Positions 35,364 through 45,825 of a stretch of 64,000 nucleotides of DNA are shown in pieces (positions within the stretch are counted from its first letter, which is position 1; every line of letters starts with the position of its first letter). The position numbers and the translations under genes were made by a program. The DNA lies in contig NZ_PIRZ01000002.1 in NCBI RefSeq assembly GCF_003048575.1, positions 62,001 to 126,000 on the forward strand, read 5' to 3'. Source of the stretch: Campylobacter concisus. Lineage in GTDB: Bacteria > Campylobacterota > Campylobacteria > Campylobacterales > Campylobacteraceae. Under the pieces are notes generated by a model, which was not told the DNA's origin, did no database searches, and worked only from the letters and a program-made list of their open reading frames with translations.

Positions 35364-37369
35364 AAAAGGGTATATTTTTAGCATTTAGTGTTGCTTTGTT
35401 TTTGGGATGCTCACAGACCCAGCCAAAGCCAAGTGTGCAAAATTCTTTACCGGATGAAAATGTATATAAGCCAAATGAACGCATTAGTTTGCTTGATTTT
35501 GAAATGAAGCAAGATGCCTCGTCGCTACCGCAAAATATACAAAGTGCAAGCTTTGACCAAGAAGAAATTTTAAAAAGAAGGTTTAAGGTTTTTACATTAA
35601 GGGGCGTAAAATTTAATCCAAACGATGTCTTTTGGGCATTTAATATATATAAGCCGAGCAAAAAGAGAAAGTATTTTGGCTCAAATTTTAGAGAGATACC
35701 TCAAAGCTGGTTTGACGCACAAAAGGACAATGCAAATTTTTCAGCTCTTTCAAGCATCTCTGCTTATGCTCTAACTTCGGCAAACACAGCTTTAAGAAAT
35801 TTTCCAACCGATGAGCCGATATTTTTAAATCCGCAAACTCCAGGAGAAGGCTATCCGTTTGATTATCTGCAAGAGTCAACCCTAAGCATTGCTCATCCAC
35901 TTTTTGTCTCACATCTTTCTAAAGACAGGGCATGGGCGTTTGTTAGCGATGATGCGGTTTGGGGCTGGGTAAAGGTCGAGGATATAAAATTTATAAGCGA
36001 CGATGAGGCAAATGCCTATCAAAAGTCAAGTTTTGTGACCATAAAAACGGACAAGATGCCAGTTTATGACAAGGCTGGAAATTTCTTGTTTTATTCAAGA
36101 GTCGGAGCGATACTACCTGTTTTGGCACAGGATAGTAAAAACTACTACGGAAAAATTTATGTAAGAAATCTCTTGAGAGAATTTGTGTTGCCAAAGTCTG
36201 TTGGCGCTCTTTTTCCTCTTAAATTTAATGACTCAAATCTAAAAACACTTATTAGCTCCCTTCTTACTCAGCCTTATGGTTGGGGCGGGGTCGATAAGCT
36301 AAGGGATTGCTCACTTTTTACTAAAGATTTGTTAGCAAGCTTTGGCGTGTGGCTGCCTAGAAACTCAAGGGCTCAAGCAAATATGGGACAAAAATTTGAT
36401 TTAAAAGGACTTAGTAACGCTGCTAAGACAAAAGAGATAAAAGAAAAAGGTGTGCCATATCTTACGCTTGTGCATCTGCCAGGGCATATCATGCTTTATG
36501 CTGGATACAAGGGCGATGATATCTACGTGGTGCATGACGCTTGGGGGATAAAGACTGAAAACAACGGCCGTGCGCTAATCGGTGCTACGGCAGTAACTAC
36601 GCTAAATATCGGACAAAATAGAAGCGATATACAAAACTCAAATTTGCTCATTTCAAAGGTCGATTCTATAAATGTGATAAAGCCCGAAAGTGTAATAAGT
36701 GATAAAGCTAGAAAAATTTCAGCTTTACAAAGGGCTTATGGTGTTAAGGTTGAGGATAATTTGGTCAAATTCGGTGATGGAGTAATATTTGTCTATGATG
36801 ACTTTAAACAAAAAGATGAAGAGTGCAGCACTGGGGCTGACATAGAGGATATGAACGCGCTTGATTACGCTGCGTTTGCGCCACTTAGCGCGTCTTTAAG
36901 TGATGCTGGTAGATGTAGAAACTACGAGCTTTTAGGCAAAATTTATGGCTCAAGCGAGAGCGCGGTAAAGGCAAATTTAGTAGATGTCATTTGGCTAAAA
37001 GATAGCCTTGCGCTGAAACTACCATTTAACTCTAAAAATGGAGCTGCAGCCGCCTTGCAAGACGTAAGCAATGAGCTAAATGAGATGGTAAAAAGTGATG
37101 CGAGCTTGCTTGAGTATTTAAAAGATCCAGGCGGGACATTTAAATGGCGCATCATCGCTGGCACAAACCGCTTGAGCGCTCACAGCTACGGCATTGCGAT
37201 CGATATAAATGTGAAAAAGAGCCACTATTGGCAGTGGAGCAATGGCTACCAAAACCTCATTCCTGAAAAGATAGTGCGTGTTTTTGAAAAACATAAATTT
37301 ATCTGGGGTGGACGCTGGAAGCACTTTGATACGATGCACTTTGAGTATCGCCCAGAGATGTTTGAGTAG
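35360..37369 (+). CDS. Lipoprotein with SH3, NlpC/P60 and M15 peptidase domains
   Basis: The 669-residue protein is a lipoprotein (lipobox LFLGC, Cys17). Residues about 50-290 match the N-terminal and SH3-like domains of SH3-NlpC peptidases. The NlpC/P60 domain follows with GWGGVDKLRDCSLFTK (catalytic Cys) and LPGHIMLYAG (His). From about 460 on there is a second peptidase, an M15-type L,D/D,D-peptidase with SAHSYGIAIDIN and FDTMHFEYRPE carrying the zinc ligands. It would cut two different bonds in peptidoglycan stem peptides in the periplasm. The TTG start overlaps the preceding stop. Confidence 0.85.
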   Translation: MKKGIFLAFSVALFLGCSQTQPKPSVQNSLPDENVYKPNERISLLDFEMKQDASSLPQNIQSASFDQEEILKRRFKVFTLRGVKFNPNDVFWAFNIYKPSKKRKYFGSNFREIPQSWFDAQKDNANFSALSSISAYALTSANTALRNFPTDEPIFLNPQTPGEGYPFDYLQESTLSIAHPLFVSHLSKDRAWAFVSDDAVWGWVKVEDIKFISDDEANAYQKSSFVTIKTDKMPVYDKAGNFLFYSRVGAILPVLAQDSKNYYGKIYVRNLLREFVLPKSVGALFPLKFNDSNLKTLISSLLTQPYGWGGVDKLRDCSLFTKDLLASFGVWLPRNSRAQANMGQKFDLKGLSNAAKTKEIKEKGVPYLTLVHLPGHIMLYAGYKGDDIYVVHDAWGIKTENNGRALIGATAVTTLNIGQNRSDIQNSNLLISKVDSINVIKPESVISDKARKISALQRAYGVKVEDNLVKFGDGVIFVYDDFKQKDEECSTGADIEDMNALDYAAFAPLSASLSDAGRCRNYELLGKIYGSSESAVKANLVDVIWLKDSLALKLPFNSKNGAAAALQDVSNELNEMVKSDASLLEYLKDPGGTFKWRIIAGTNRLSAHSYGIAIDINVKKSHYWQWSNGYQNLIPEKIVRVFEKHKFIWGGRWKHFDTMHFEYRPEMFE

Positions 37370-38689
37370 ATGAAAGAGCAAATTTTAGAAATTTTATCTC
37401 ACTCAAACGTTTTTTTAACAGGCGGTGGCGGTGTTGGCAAGAGCTATCTAACTGCCTCTGTCATCAGACACTACAAAGAAAATTTTAAAAACGTCATAAT
37501 CCTTGGCTCAACTGGCATAAGTGCCGTTAGTCTTGGAGGAGTTAGCTTGCATAGTTTTTTTAAATTTGGCTACTGTAAGGACTATGAGGAGCTAAGGCGC
37601 TTTGACTATCATCAAAAAGACAAACTAAGCAAGCTAAGAAATATGCTAGATGCATGTGATCTGCTTGTAATTGATGAAATTTCAATGGTGAGCTCAGATT
37701 TAATGGAGATGATAAGATACCGACTACTTACTTCCAAATTTAAAGGTAGGGTGCTTATAGTGGGCGATTTTTATCAGCTTCCGCCAGTGCAAAAGGAGCA
37801 AAACGAAAATAGGCTTTTTAATTTTTTATACGCTTTTAACTCCAGTGCGTGGGAGGATATGAAATTTACAAATGTTGAGCTACTAGTCTCAAAACGCACA
37901 AATGATCTTAAATTTTATGAGATTCTCTCTCGTCTTAGAGTTGGTGAGTTAGATGATGAAATAATGAGCTATATAGAGAGTTTAAGAGTGACCAAGATAG
38001 AGCCAGATGATGATACGAGTGTGCTTTTTGGCAGAAATGCCGAGGCTGAAATGCTAAATCAAAAAAGGCTTTCAGAACTTAGCACGCCACTTGAAATTTC
38101 AAACTCAGATGTGAGCATTTTGGATGAAAATTTAGATAAAAAAGAGTTTGAAAAATGGGCAAATACGCTAAATATCTCAAGGGATTTGGAGATGAAGATA
38201 GGCGCTAAGATCATCTTTACGTCAAATAAATGGGGTGAGTACTATAACGGCGAGCAAGGCAAGATCATGCAAATCTTAAAAGAAAACGGAGTCATTTCAA
38301 GCGTGATCGTGAAAAAAGATAGCGGTGAAATTTGCGAGATAGAAAAAGCTGCTTATATATTTAGTTCGTTAAATTTAAACGAAGATGAGATCGAAGAAAA
38401 TGTGCAGGCATCGCTTTATCAGTTTCCATTTAAACTTGCTTACGCTCTAACTATCCACAAATCTCAAGGAATGAGCATAAACTCGCTCATTTGTAATATC
38501 AACCACATTTTTGCCAAAGGACAACTCTACGTCGCACTTTCTCGTGCAGTAAGTCCTAAAAATTTAAAACTTTTTTATGATAAAAAAAGTGATTTTAGGC
38601 AGCATTTAAGAAAAGTGGTTAAAATTGACGACGAAGTTAAGAAATTTTACCAAGAAAACGTATTTTTGCATATTAAGGAGAATTTATGA
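37370..38689 (+). CDS. PIF1/RecD-like ATP-dependent helicase
   Basis: The 439-residue protein has Walker A (GGGGVGKSYL, about 18-27), Walker B (LLVIDEISMVSS), GDFYQLPPV (motif III) and the C-terminal UvrD_C_2 block LTIHKSQGMS, the order of PIF1-type superfamily 1B helicases. Such enzymes unwind DNA 5' to 3', often at G-quadruplexes or replication forks. ATG follows directly after the lipoprotein stop; the end overlaps the next gene as ATGA. C. jejuni has a similar helicase close to secA. Confidence 0.87.
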   Translation: MKEQILEILSHSNVFLTGGGGVGKSYLTASVIRHYKENFKNVIILGSTGISAVSLGGVSLHSFFKFGYCKDYEELRRFDYHQKDKLSKLRNMLDACDLLVIDEISMVSSDLMEMIRYRLLTSKFKGRVLIVGDFYQLPPVQKEQNENRLFNFLYAFNSSAWEDMKFTNVELLVSKRTNDLKFYEILSRLRVGELDDEIMSYIESLRVTKIEPDDDTSVLFGRNAEAEMLNQKRLSELSTPLEISNSDVSILDENLDKKEFEKWANTLNISRDLEMKIGAKIIFTSNKWGEYYNGEQGKIMQILKENGVISSVIVKKDSGEICEIEKAAYIFSSLNLNEDEIEENVQASLYQFPFKLAYALTIHKSQGMSINSLICNINHIFAKGQLYVALSRAVSPKNLKLFYDKKSDFRQHLRKVVKIDDEVKKFYQENVFLHIKENL

Positions 38690-39225
38690 AAAAGCTATTT
38701 TTAAGCCTTGCTTTTTGTGTTTTTGCATTTGCAGATGTGCTAAAAGTGAGCGACTTTCAAACAGATATCTACTCAAAAGCTGGACAAAATTTAACAAAAA
38801 AGATAAATATGAACCTTGAAGTTGTCGGACGTGATGTTGAAGAAAATGAAGCGTATGTGCTTGATGCTTTAAACATAATAGTTGGTAGCTTTTATGTGGA
38901 AGATATTTTAACCTCAATGGGAAAAGAGAAATTTAAAGAGCTTTTCATAAAATACGCAGCCAAAAAGCACTCTCTTGATATCGATGATGTGCTTATTTTA
39001 AATATAAAAGTGATAAATAATCTTGAGCTAAGCGAGATTATAAAAGCAATAAAAAGCCAAAATTTATGCTCCGATCCAAGTGTTAATGAAGAGATTGTAA
39101 CAAAACCAGAAAAGAAGAAAAAAGGCAATGAGATCATCATATCGCCAGATCCAAATGACGTAGTTCAAAAGCCTATCGATCTAAATAACGTTCAAGAATT
39201 TGGAAAAGATTTTGGAGAAAAGTGA
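38686..39225 (+). CDS. Periplasmic protein with a FliL-like domain
   Basis: The 179-residue product has a cleavable signal peptide (MKKLFLSLAFCVFAFA). Residues about 40-125 have the order of the FliL C-terminal domain: a strand with NMNLEVVG, an acidic helix with ALNIIVGSF, EDILTSMGKEKFKE, and a strand with LILNIKVI. The remaining tail is Lys/Asp-rich. No flagellar gene is nearby, so the resemblance may reflect only the stomatin-like fold. It overlaps the helicase gene by 4 bases. Confidence 0.55.
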   Translation: MKKLFLSLAFCVFAFADVLKVSDFQTDIYSKAGQNLTKKINMNLEVVGRDVEENEAYVLDALNIIVGSFYVEDILTSMGKEKFKELFIKYAAKKHSLDIDDVLILNIKVINNLELSEIIKAIKSQNLCSDPSVNEEIVTKPEKKKKGNEIIISPDPNDVVQKPIDLNNVQEFGKDFGEK

Positions 39226-39226
39226 G

Positions 39227-39254
39227 TAAATTTGGCTAAAGCTAGCCAAATTTA
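39227..39254. terminator. Bidirectional terminator overlapping the lolA stop codon
   Basis: TAAATTTGGCTA (39227-39238) pairs perfectly with TAGCCAAATTTA (39243-39254) over a four-base loop. The last three bases are also the lolA stop codon on the minus strand. Confidence 0.75.
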
Positions 39255-39764
39255 TTGATTTACTATATCGTAACCTTGCGGGATAACCGGAGTTAGCGTC
39301 TCTTGTGGTATGAGCGCGTCTTTTACTGGGTTGCTTAGAGTTATTTTTATTTTATTTGAAAGTTTATCTTTATAGTCAATCGTCGTTGGAAGCGTGTTTT
39401 TGATAGTTATAAAGTACTCAACTCCGTCATATATCGCTTTGTAAAGTGTTGGTTGAATTTGCTCAGCATGAGCCAAGATTTGCGTCAAATTTGGCGTATC
39501 ATCAAGCTTTGAAATGATAGCTTGTTCAAGCTCGTCCTCAATCACGATCACACGCTCTTTGTTAAAATAAATTCTCTTTGGCGTTGGACTTTCATATATC
39601 CAAAGTGCAGTATTGTCGTTTTTTGCGTAAAATCTACCCTTATAGTTTATGCTTTTGCCTTCGCTAAATACAGTTTGCGTAAAGTCACTTTGAAGACTTT
39701 TGAAATTTAAGCCAGCACCAAATGAGCAAACTGCAACGAGAGATGCAACTAGAAATTTTCTCAT
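39252..39764 (-). CDS. lolA: Outer-membrane lipoprotein carrier protein LolA
   Basis: The 170-residue periplasmic protein has a signal peptide ending near GAG and the LolA core: an early SDFTQTVFSEGKSINYKGRFYAK, then LWIYESPTPKRIYFN. LolA ferries lipoproteins from the inner-membrane Lol complex across the periplasm. The gene is divergent from secA with about 100 bases between, the arrangement in C. jejuni. The permease that would feed it is at 42515. Confidence 0.9.
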   Translation of the reverse strand: MRKFLVASLVAVCSFGAGLNFKSLQSDFTQTVFSEGKSINYKGRFYAKNDNTALWIYESPTPKRIYFNKERVIVIEDELEQAIISKLDDTPNLTQILAHAEQIQPTLYKAIYDGVEYFITIKNTLPTTIDYKDKLSNKIKITLSNPVKDALIPQETLTPVIPQGYDIVNQ

Positions 39765-39861
39765 TTTTTATCCTTTTTTGGCGTATTCTAGCCCAGTTTA
39801 ATTAAATAAATAGTTAAACTATGCTAAGATCCAAAGTTTAAAAATTTAGGAAGGTAAAATA

Positions 39862-42462
39862 ATGATTTCATCGGTATTTAGAAAGATTTTTGGTACCAAA
39901 AACGATAGAGAAGTAAAAAAGTATATAAGACGCGTTGCACAGATAAATGCACTCGAGCCAACTTATGAAAAGATGAGCGACGATGAGCTTAAGATCAAAT
40001 TTAATGAGCTAAAAGCCCAAGTAGTAGAAGAAAAAGTCACTTTAGATGAAATTTTAAATGATGTTTTTGCGATCGTTAGAGAGGCTAGTAAAAGGGTGCT
40101 TAAGATGCGCCATTTTGACGTGCAGCTAATAGGTGGCATGGTGCTAAATGAGGGTAGGATCGCTGAGATGAAGACAGGCGAGGGTAAGACCTTGGTGGCA
40201 ACTTTGCCAGTTATATTAAACGCGATGAGTGGCAAGGGCGTGCATGTAGTTACCGTAAACGACTACCTTGCAAAGCGTGACGCGACGCAAATGGGCGAGC
40301 TTTATAACTTTTTGGGCTTAAGCGTTGATGTGATACTAAGTGGCGGATATGACGATGAAGTAAGACAAGCTGCATATAACGCTGACATAACATACGGCAC
40401 AAACTCAGAATTTGGCTTTGACTATCTGCGTGATAATATGAAATTTGAAGCTAGCCAAAAGGTGCAAAGAGGCCATAACTTCGTTATCGTGGATGAGGTG
40501 GATAGTATCTTGATAGATGAAGCAAGAACACCGCTTATAATCTCTGGTCCAACAAACCGTACGCTTGATGGCTACATAAGAGCTGATCAAGTCGCAAAAC
40601 AGCTTACTAGAGGCACTCCAGCTGATCCAAATGTGCCAGGCTCAAAGCCAACAGGGGACTTCATAGTTGATGAAAAAAATAGAACGATAATGATCACAGA
40701 AGCTGGCATCAGCAAGGCTGAAAAATTATTTGGTGTTGAAAATTTATATAACCTTGAAAACGCTGTGCTAAGCCACCACCTTGATCAAGCTCTAAAGGCT
40801 CACAATCTCTTTGAAAAAGACGTTCATTATGTCGTGAAAGATGGCGAGGTTGTCATCGTTGATGAATTTACAGGACGTCTAAGCGAGGGTAGGCGCTTTA
40901 GCGAGGGACTTCATCAAGCGCTTGAGGCAAAAGAGGGCGTGAAAATTCAAGAAGAGAGCCAAACGCTTGCTGATACAACATATCAAAACTACTTTAGGAT
41001 GTATAAAAAGCTTGCAGGCATGACTGGTACGGCTCAGACTGAGGCTACCGAGTTTTCTCAAATTTACAACCTTGAAGTTATCTCGATCCCAACAAATGTG
41101 CCAGTTAAGAGGATCGATCAAAACGACCTTATCTATAAAACTCAAAATGAGAAATTTAAAGCTGTCATCGACGAGATCAAAAAGGCTCACGAAAAAGGTC
41201 AGCCAGTGCTTGTGGGAACTGCAAGTATCGAGCGTAGTGAGGTGCTTCATGAGATGCTTAAAAAAGCTGGCATCCCACACTCTGTGTTAAATGCTAAAAA
41301 CCACGAAAAAGAGGCCGAGATAATCGCTCAAGCTGGTGTAAAAGGCGCTGTAACTATCGCTACAAACATGGCTGGACGTGGTGTTGATATCAGGATAAAC
41401 GACGAGGTAAGAGACCTTGGCGGTCTATATATCATAGGTACCGAAAGGCACGAGAGTAGAAGGATAGATAATCAGCTTCGTGGCCGTGCCGGACGTCAGG
41501 GCGATCCTGGTATGAGTAGATTTTATCTAAGCTTAGAGGATAATCTTTTAAGAATTTTCGGTAGCGACCGCATAAAAGCGATCATGGATAGGCTTGGTAT
41601 CGACGAGGGCGAGAGTATCGAGAGTCGCATGGTAACAAGAGCTGTTGAAAATGCTCAAAAGAAAGTTGAGAGCTTGCACTTTGAGGCTAGAAAGCACTTG
41701 CTTGAGTATGACGATGTGGCAAATGAACAAAGAAAGACTATCTATAAATACCGCGACGAGCTACTTGATAAAAACTACGATATGAGCGAAAAGATAGCTC
41801 AAAATAGGAAAGAGTACGCTGCAAATTTACTTGATACAGCTGAAATTTTCCACGGCGGCTTGAAAGATGACTTTGATATTAAAAATTTATGCTCTATCAT
41901 TCTTGCAGATTGTGGCGAAGAGATAGACGAGAGTGAGCTAAAAGGCCTAGAGTATGATGAGCTAATAGAAAAGCTTGCACAAATTTTTGAAGTAAGATAT
42001 AACGAAAAAATGAGCGTGCTAAACGAGGAGCAAAGAAGGGATATAGAGAAAATTTTATACCTTCAAGTGCTTGATAATGCGTGGAGAGAGCACCTTTATC
42101 AGATGGATATCTTAAAAACTGGTATCGGCCTTAGAGGGTATAATCAAAAAGATCCGCTAGTGGAGTATAAAAAAGAGAGTTACAACCTCTTTATGGAGCT
42201 AGTAAATAGGCTAAAAACTGAGAGTGTTAAGACGCTTCAGGTGGTGAGATTTAAGAGCCGCGAGGAGCAAGAAGAGCAAGCTAGAATGATGATCGAGGCC
42301 AACCAAAACGCTGAAAATGAGCATTTAAACTACAACAACCAGGACGAGAAATTTACACCAGAGAAAAAGATCCCAAGAAATTCGCCTTGCCCTTGTGGAA
42401 GCGGAAAAAAATATAAAGATTGCCACGGCAAAAGTGGCCCTAAAAAAGGCATATTTGCTTAA
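39862..42462 (+). CDS. secA: Preprotein translocase ATPase SecA
   Basis: SecA drives post-translational export through SecYEG. The 866-residue protein has Walker A (MKTGEGKTL), [21 protein letters not shown], the GTASIERSE and [10 protein letters not shown] motifs, and the C-terminal zinc-binding [14 protein letters not shown] that binds SecB or ribosomes. The length is normal. AGGAAGG upstream sets the ATG at 39862. An intrinsic terminator follows. Confidence 0.98.
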   Translation: MISSVFRKIFGTKNDREVKKYIRRVAQINALEPTYEKMSDDELKIKFNELKAQVVEEKVTLDEILNDVFAIVREASKRVLKMRHFDVQLIGGMVLNEGRIAEMKTGEGKTLVATLPVILNAMSGKGVHVVTVNDYLAKRDATQMGELYNFLGLSVDVILSGGYDDEVRQAAYNADITYGTNSEFGFDYLRDNMKFEASQKVQRGHNFVIVDEVDSILIDEARTPLIISGPTNRTLDGYIRADQVAKQLTRGTPADPNVPGSKPTGDFIVDEKNRTIMITEAGISKAEKLFGVENLYNLENAVLSHHLDQALKAHNLFEKDVHYVVKDGEVVIVDEFTGRLSEGRRFSEGLHQALEAKEGVKIQEESQTLADTTYQNYFRMYKKLAGMTGTAQTEATEFSQIYNLEVISIPTNVPVKRIDQNDLIYKTQNEKFKAVIDEIKKAHEKGQPVLVGTASIERSEVLHEMLKKAGIPHSVLNAKNHEKEAEIIAQAGVKGAVTIATNMAGRGVDIRINDEVRDLGGLYIIGTERHESRRIDNQLRGRAGRQGDPGMSRFYLSLEDNLLRIFGSDRIKAIMDRLGIDEGESIESRMVTRAVENAQKKVESLHFEARKHLLEYDDVANEQRKTIYKYRDELLDKNYDMSEKIAQNRKEYAANLLDTAEIFHGGLKDDFDIKNLCSIILADCGEEIDESELKGLEYDELIEKLAQIFEVRYNEKMSVLNEEQRRDIEKILYLQVLDNAWREHLYQMDILKTGIGLRGYNQKDPLVEYKKESYNLFMELVNRLKTESVKTLQVVRFKSREEQEEQARMMIEANQNAENEHLNYNNQDEKFTPEKKIPRNSPCPCGSGKKYKDCHGKSGPKKGIFA

Positions 42463-42474
42463 AATTTCTACTTC

Positions 42475-42502
42475 TAAGGCGTGAAAGCGCCTTAACTTTT
42501 TT
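42475..42502 (+). terminator. Intrinsic terminator after secA
   Basis: TAAGGCG (42475-42481) and CGCCTTA (42488-42494) form the stem, followed by a T run (ACTTTTTT). Confidence 0.75.
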
Positions 42503-42514
42503 AAAGGCTATTTA

Positions 42515-43714
42515 ATGACAAGCTTACCAAAGTACCTACTTTTTAAATATTTAAGATTTGATAAAACTCAGCCATTTATCTCCCTAAGTGCCTTGCTCGC
42601 TTTTCTTGGTGTGAGCATAGGGCTTATGGTTTTGATCGTTGCTATGGCTATCATGAATGGATTTGATAAAGAATTTGAGCGCAAACTTTTTACGATGAAT
42701 TACCCTATAACTGTTCAAAGTGCCTTTAAGGGCTCTATTGATGACAACTTTGTGGATGAGCTAAAGGCTAAATTTAGCGACCTTAAATTTAGCCCATTTA
42801 TCAGCACGCAGGTGATCTACCGCTCGGCAAATGCGCTTGAAGGTGGACTGGTTTATGGCGTAAATTTTAAAGATGAAAAACAGATAAACTCAGTCGTAAA
42901 TGAAGCTTTAAAAGACAAAGAGCTAGATGGTTTTGAGATACTTGTGGGAAGTGGCATAACGAGCGAGTTTAGACTAAGAGATGATGAAAAACTAACTCTT
43001 ATCTTTACAAAGGCTGATCCTGCTGGCTTTTCGCTAACGCCAAAGATGAAGCGCTTTGATATCGGCGGTTCATTTACATCTGGGCTTATCGCCTATGACA
43101 AGGCATTCTCATATACTTCGGTCGAGGCTTTGAGGAAAATTTTGGACTATCCAAATGGCGTGTATGATGGTATTCATATCTTTTCAAGTAAGCCATTTGA
43201 TGATATAAAAAGAGTGCGCGAAGGGCTTCCGGCTGGCACTGTAGCCATTGGCTGGTGGGAGCAAAATGGTAACTTTTTCTCAGCGCTCGCACTTGAAAAA
43301 AGAGCGCTTTTTATCGTTTTGATGCTTATTATCCTTGTGGCGTCGCTAAATATCATAAGCTCACTACTAATGACTGTGATGAACCGCAGGCAGGAGATTG
43401 CCTTGCTTTTAGCGCTTGGCGCTAGTAAAAGTGAGATAAAAAGAAGCTTTTTCTATCAAGGGCTAGTAATCGGGGGCGGTGGCATTATATTTGGTCTAGT
43501 GCTTGGGTTTTTGGGACTATTTTTACTTGGAAATTTTAATATCATAGACTTGCCGGCTGATGTTTATGGCTCAAGCAAACTGCCTCTTGAGCTATCCATA
43601 ATCGATCTTGTGCTTATCATCGTTGGAGCTGTATTTATCGTTGCTATCTCGTCATTTTATCCAGCTAAAAAAGCAACTGAGATAAATGTTCTTCAAACTT
43701 TGAGAAATGAGTAA
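42515..43714 (+). CDS. Lipoprotein-releasing ABC transporter permease (LolC/LolE type)
   Basis: The 399-residue protein has the FtsX-family layout of LolC/E: a first membrane helix (about 25-48), a large periplasmic domain (about 50-265) and three C-terminal helices. The coupling segment MNRRQEIALLLALGASKSEIKRSF is characteristic (shown in part here). It extracts lipoproteins from the inner membrane for LolA. Only one permease is present, so it probably works as a homodimer (LolF-like); the ATPase gene is elsewhere. Confidence 0.88.
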   Translation: MTSLPKYLLFKYLRFDKTQPFISLSALLAFLGVSIGLMVLIVAMAIMNGFDKEFERKLFTMNYPITVQSAFKGSIDDNFVDELKAKFSDLKFSPFISTQVIYRSANALEGGLVYGVNFKDEKQINSVVNEALKDKELDGFEILVGSGITSEFRLRDDEKLTLIFTKADPAGFSLTPKMKRFDIGGSFTSGLIAYDKAFSYTSVEALRKILDYPNGVYDGIHIFSSKPFDDIKRVREGLPAGTVAIGWWEQNGNFFSALALEKRALFIVLMLIILVASLNIISSLLMTVMNRRQEIALLLALGASKSEIKRSFFYQGLVIGGGGIIFGLVLGFLGLFLLGNFNIIDLPADVYGSSKLPLELSIIDLVLIIVGAVFIVAISSFYPAKKATEINVLQTLRNE

Positions 43715-43818
43715 GAGCCTAGATGCTTAGGCTTGCTCATTGCTTGTAAAAGTTATTTTTAAAAGATTATTTTAAAACTAGCATAAACTAGTAAAAATTC
43801 TAGGATAAATTTATACTT

Positions 43819-45444
43819 TTACGCTCTTATATCATGGTCGATTTTGCATTGAAGAGCCTCATGTACGAGTGTTTTTGCCATGACACGCTCTTCATTTATT
43901 AGGTGAAAATTTTTACCCAGCTCACCAAAAATATCTTTATTGCCCTCACCATTTATTTTTATTATAGTTTGGGTATTTACGCCGTAGTCTTTTATCTTTT
44001 GCGCGATGAGCTCCACTCTTTGCTCATTATTAACGGTTATAATAACAGCAGCTGCATCGCTTAGGCAGGCATTTTCAAGTGTGTGGCTTTGAAGAACGTT
44101 ACCTAAAAATACATTTTCCCCGCGGCTCCTGCCAAGCTCAACTAGACTAATATCATTATCAAGCACAAGGTACAAAAGCTTTGTCTCTTTTAGTCTTAAA
44201 ACGACCTCTTGTCCAAGCCTTTCATAGCCAAAGACTACGATGTGATTTTTGATTTTTTGCGGCTTTAGAGTTTCATTCGGTTCAACAACGATCTCACGTT
44301 CTATGAGGTCTGCTATTGCGTCTAGTTTTTTGAGTATAAAAGGCGTGGCAAACATCGACACAACTGATGCTGCGATAAAAATTTGAGCAGTTTGTATATC
44401 AAGTAAATTTCTAGTAGTCATTAGTCCAAAAACAGCTAGTGCAAATTCGCCTATTTGACAAACACTAAGTGCGGTTTTTGCAGCAACTCTTCGCTTTAAA
44501 TAGATATTTAAGATAGCAAAAACGACAACTGCTTTTATTATCATGACACTAAATACTAGGCCTAGAACAAGCCAGATATTTGAGATGACGACAGCAAAAT
44601 TTATCTGCATACCAACGGTTATGAAAAATAGCCCTAAGAGCAAATCTCTAAAAGGTATGAGATCAACTTCGATTTGGTGTTTATACTGTGTCTCAGCCAT
44701 CATCATACCGGCCAAAAATGCACCCAAAGAGTATGAGAAGCCAAAAAAGTGAGCCAAAGTACTAGAGCCAACAACCATAAATAAAATCGTAGCTATAAAA
44801 ACTTCTTGCGAATTTGTTTGAATAACTTTATAAAATATCCAGTTGATGACATATTTACCAAGTAAAAATAGCACAACAATAAGAATAATCGCACTTGTAA
44901 ATGTCTTTAGTAAAAGCTCATTTATCGAAGCATCTTGCGAGCTAAACATATCTATCATAAGCAAAATAGGAATGACTGCAATATCTTGAAATAGTAAAAT
45001 TCCAAGTGCTTTTCTGCCGTAAATTTTACTCACATCGCCACTATCGTTTAGCGTCTTTAGCACGATCGCAGTTGATGAGAGTGCAAGCGCAAGACCTGCA
45101 ATAAGTGCCGTTTCGTCTTTTAAGTGAAGGGCGTAATAAAGCATCACACCCATTATAAAGCCGCTTAAACAAACCTGTAAGCCGCCATTTAAAAAGACCT
45201 CTTTTTTCATGCCCATGAGATGTTTAAAACTAAACTCAAGTCCAATGGTAAACATCAAAAACGCGATACCAAATTCCGCGATATGAGAAATTTCATCATT
45301 GCTTTTTAGGTTGAAAAATTCTGATATAAGCGTACCTGTTACGATGTAGCCGATGATGGTTGGTATCTGAAATTTTTTAAAAATAACGTTTAATGCGACT
45401 GAGATCGCTGCAACAAGCAAGAAACCTTCTAAAATTTGTTCCAT
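43819..45444 (-). CDS. kefB: KefB-type K+/H+ antiporter with TrkA-N domain
   Basis: The 541-residue protein has a CPA2-type Na+/H+ exchanger domain of about 12 helices (1-380) and a C-terminal RCK/TrkA-N domain (NHIVVFGYERLGQEVV nucleotide-binding loop near residue 400). It exports K+ in exchange for protons and is controlled by nucleotide or redox ligands. In C. jejuni a KefB homologue lies beside hspR, as here, with 3 bases between. It is probably part of the HspR-controlled transcript. Confidence 0.88.
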   Translation of the reverse strand: MEQILEGFLLVAAISVALNVIFKKFQIPTIIGYIVTGTLISEFFNLKSNDEISHIAEFGIAFLMFTIGLEFSFKHLMGMKKEVFLNGGLQVCLSGFIMGVMLYYALHLKDETALIAGLALALSSTAIVLKTLNDSGDVSKIYGRKALGILLFQDIAVIPILLMIDMFSSQDASINELLLKTFTSAIILIVVLFLLGKYVINWIFYKVIQTNSQEVFIATILFMVVGSSTLAHFFGFSYSLGAFLAGMMMAETQYKHQIEVDLIPFRDLLLGLFFITVGMQINFAVVISNIWLVLGLVFSVMIIKAVVVFAILNIYLKRRVAAKTALSVCQIGEFALAVFGLMTTRNLLDIQTAQIFIAASVVSMFATPFILKKLDAIADLIEREIVVEPNETLKPQKIKNHIVVFGYERLGQEVVLRLKETKLLYLVLDNDISLVELGRSRGENVFLGNVLQSHTLENACLSDAAAVIITVNNEQRVELIAQKIKDYGVNTQTIIKINGEGNKDIFGELGKNFHLINEERVMAKTLVHEALQCKIDHDIRA

Positions 45445-45447
45445 AAA

Positions 45448-45822
45448 TTATTTTTTACCTTCATAAAAGACTAGATCAAAGCTACTTTTTCTTTTTACGA
45501 GCGATCTTTTGGTGCTAGTTTGACTGGTAGCTTCGTGCAATTTTTTATTTAGCTCATCAATAGTTGATTCTAAATCGTCAATTTTTTCTTTCAACTGAAG
45601 TATCACATCAACGCCGGCTAAATTTACACCTAGTTCACGGGTTAAATTTAGTATAGTTTTTACGCGATCAACGTCTTTTTGTGAGTAGAGCCTCATCTTG
45701 CCATCTGTTCTTGATGGCTCGATAAGTCCCTCTCTTTCATACTGTCTTAAAGTTTGTGGATGTATGCTTAAAACCTTTGCAACAACGCTTATTAAAAAAA
45801 GTGGTTCTTCATAATTTTGCAT
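45448..45822 (-). CDS. hspR: MerR-family heat-shock repressor HspR
   Basis: The 124-residue protein has the MerR-type winged helix (VVAKVLSIHPQTLRQYEREGLIEP, given in part) followed by RLYSQKDVDRVKTILNL and a C-terminal coiled coil. HspR represses chaperone genes through HAIR operators. It lies 3 bases downstream of cbpA, and a HAIR-like element overlaps the promoter of the pair, so autoregulation is expected. In C. jejuni HspR also affects dnaK, clpB and motility. Confidence 0.93.
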   Translation of the reverse strand: MQNYEEPLFLISVVAKVLSIHPQTLRQYEREGLIEPSRTDGKMRLYSQKDVDRVKTILNLTRELGVNLAGVDVILQLKEKIDDLESTIDELNKKLHEATSQTSTKRSLVKRKSSFDLVFYEGKK

Positions 45823-45825
45823 TTT

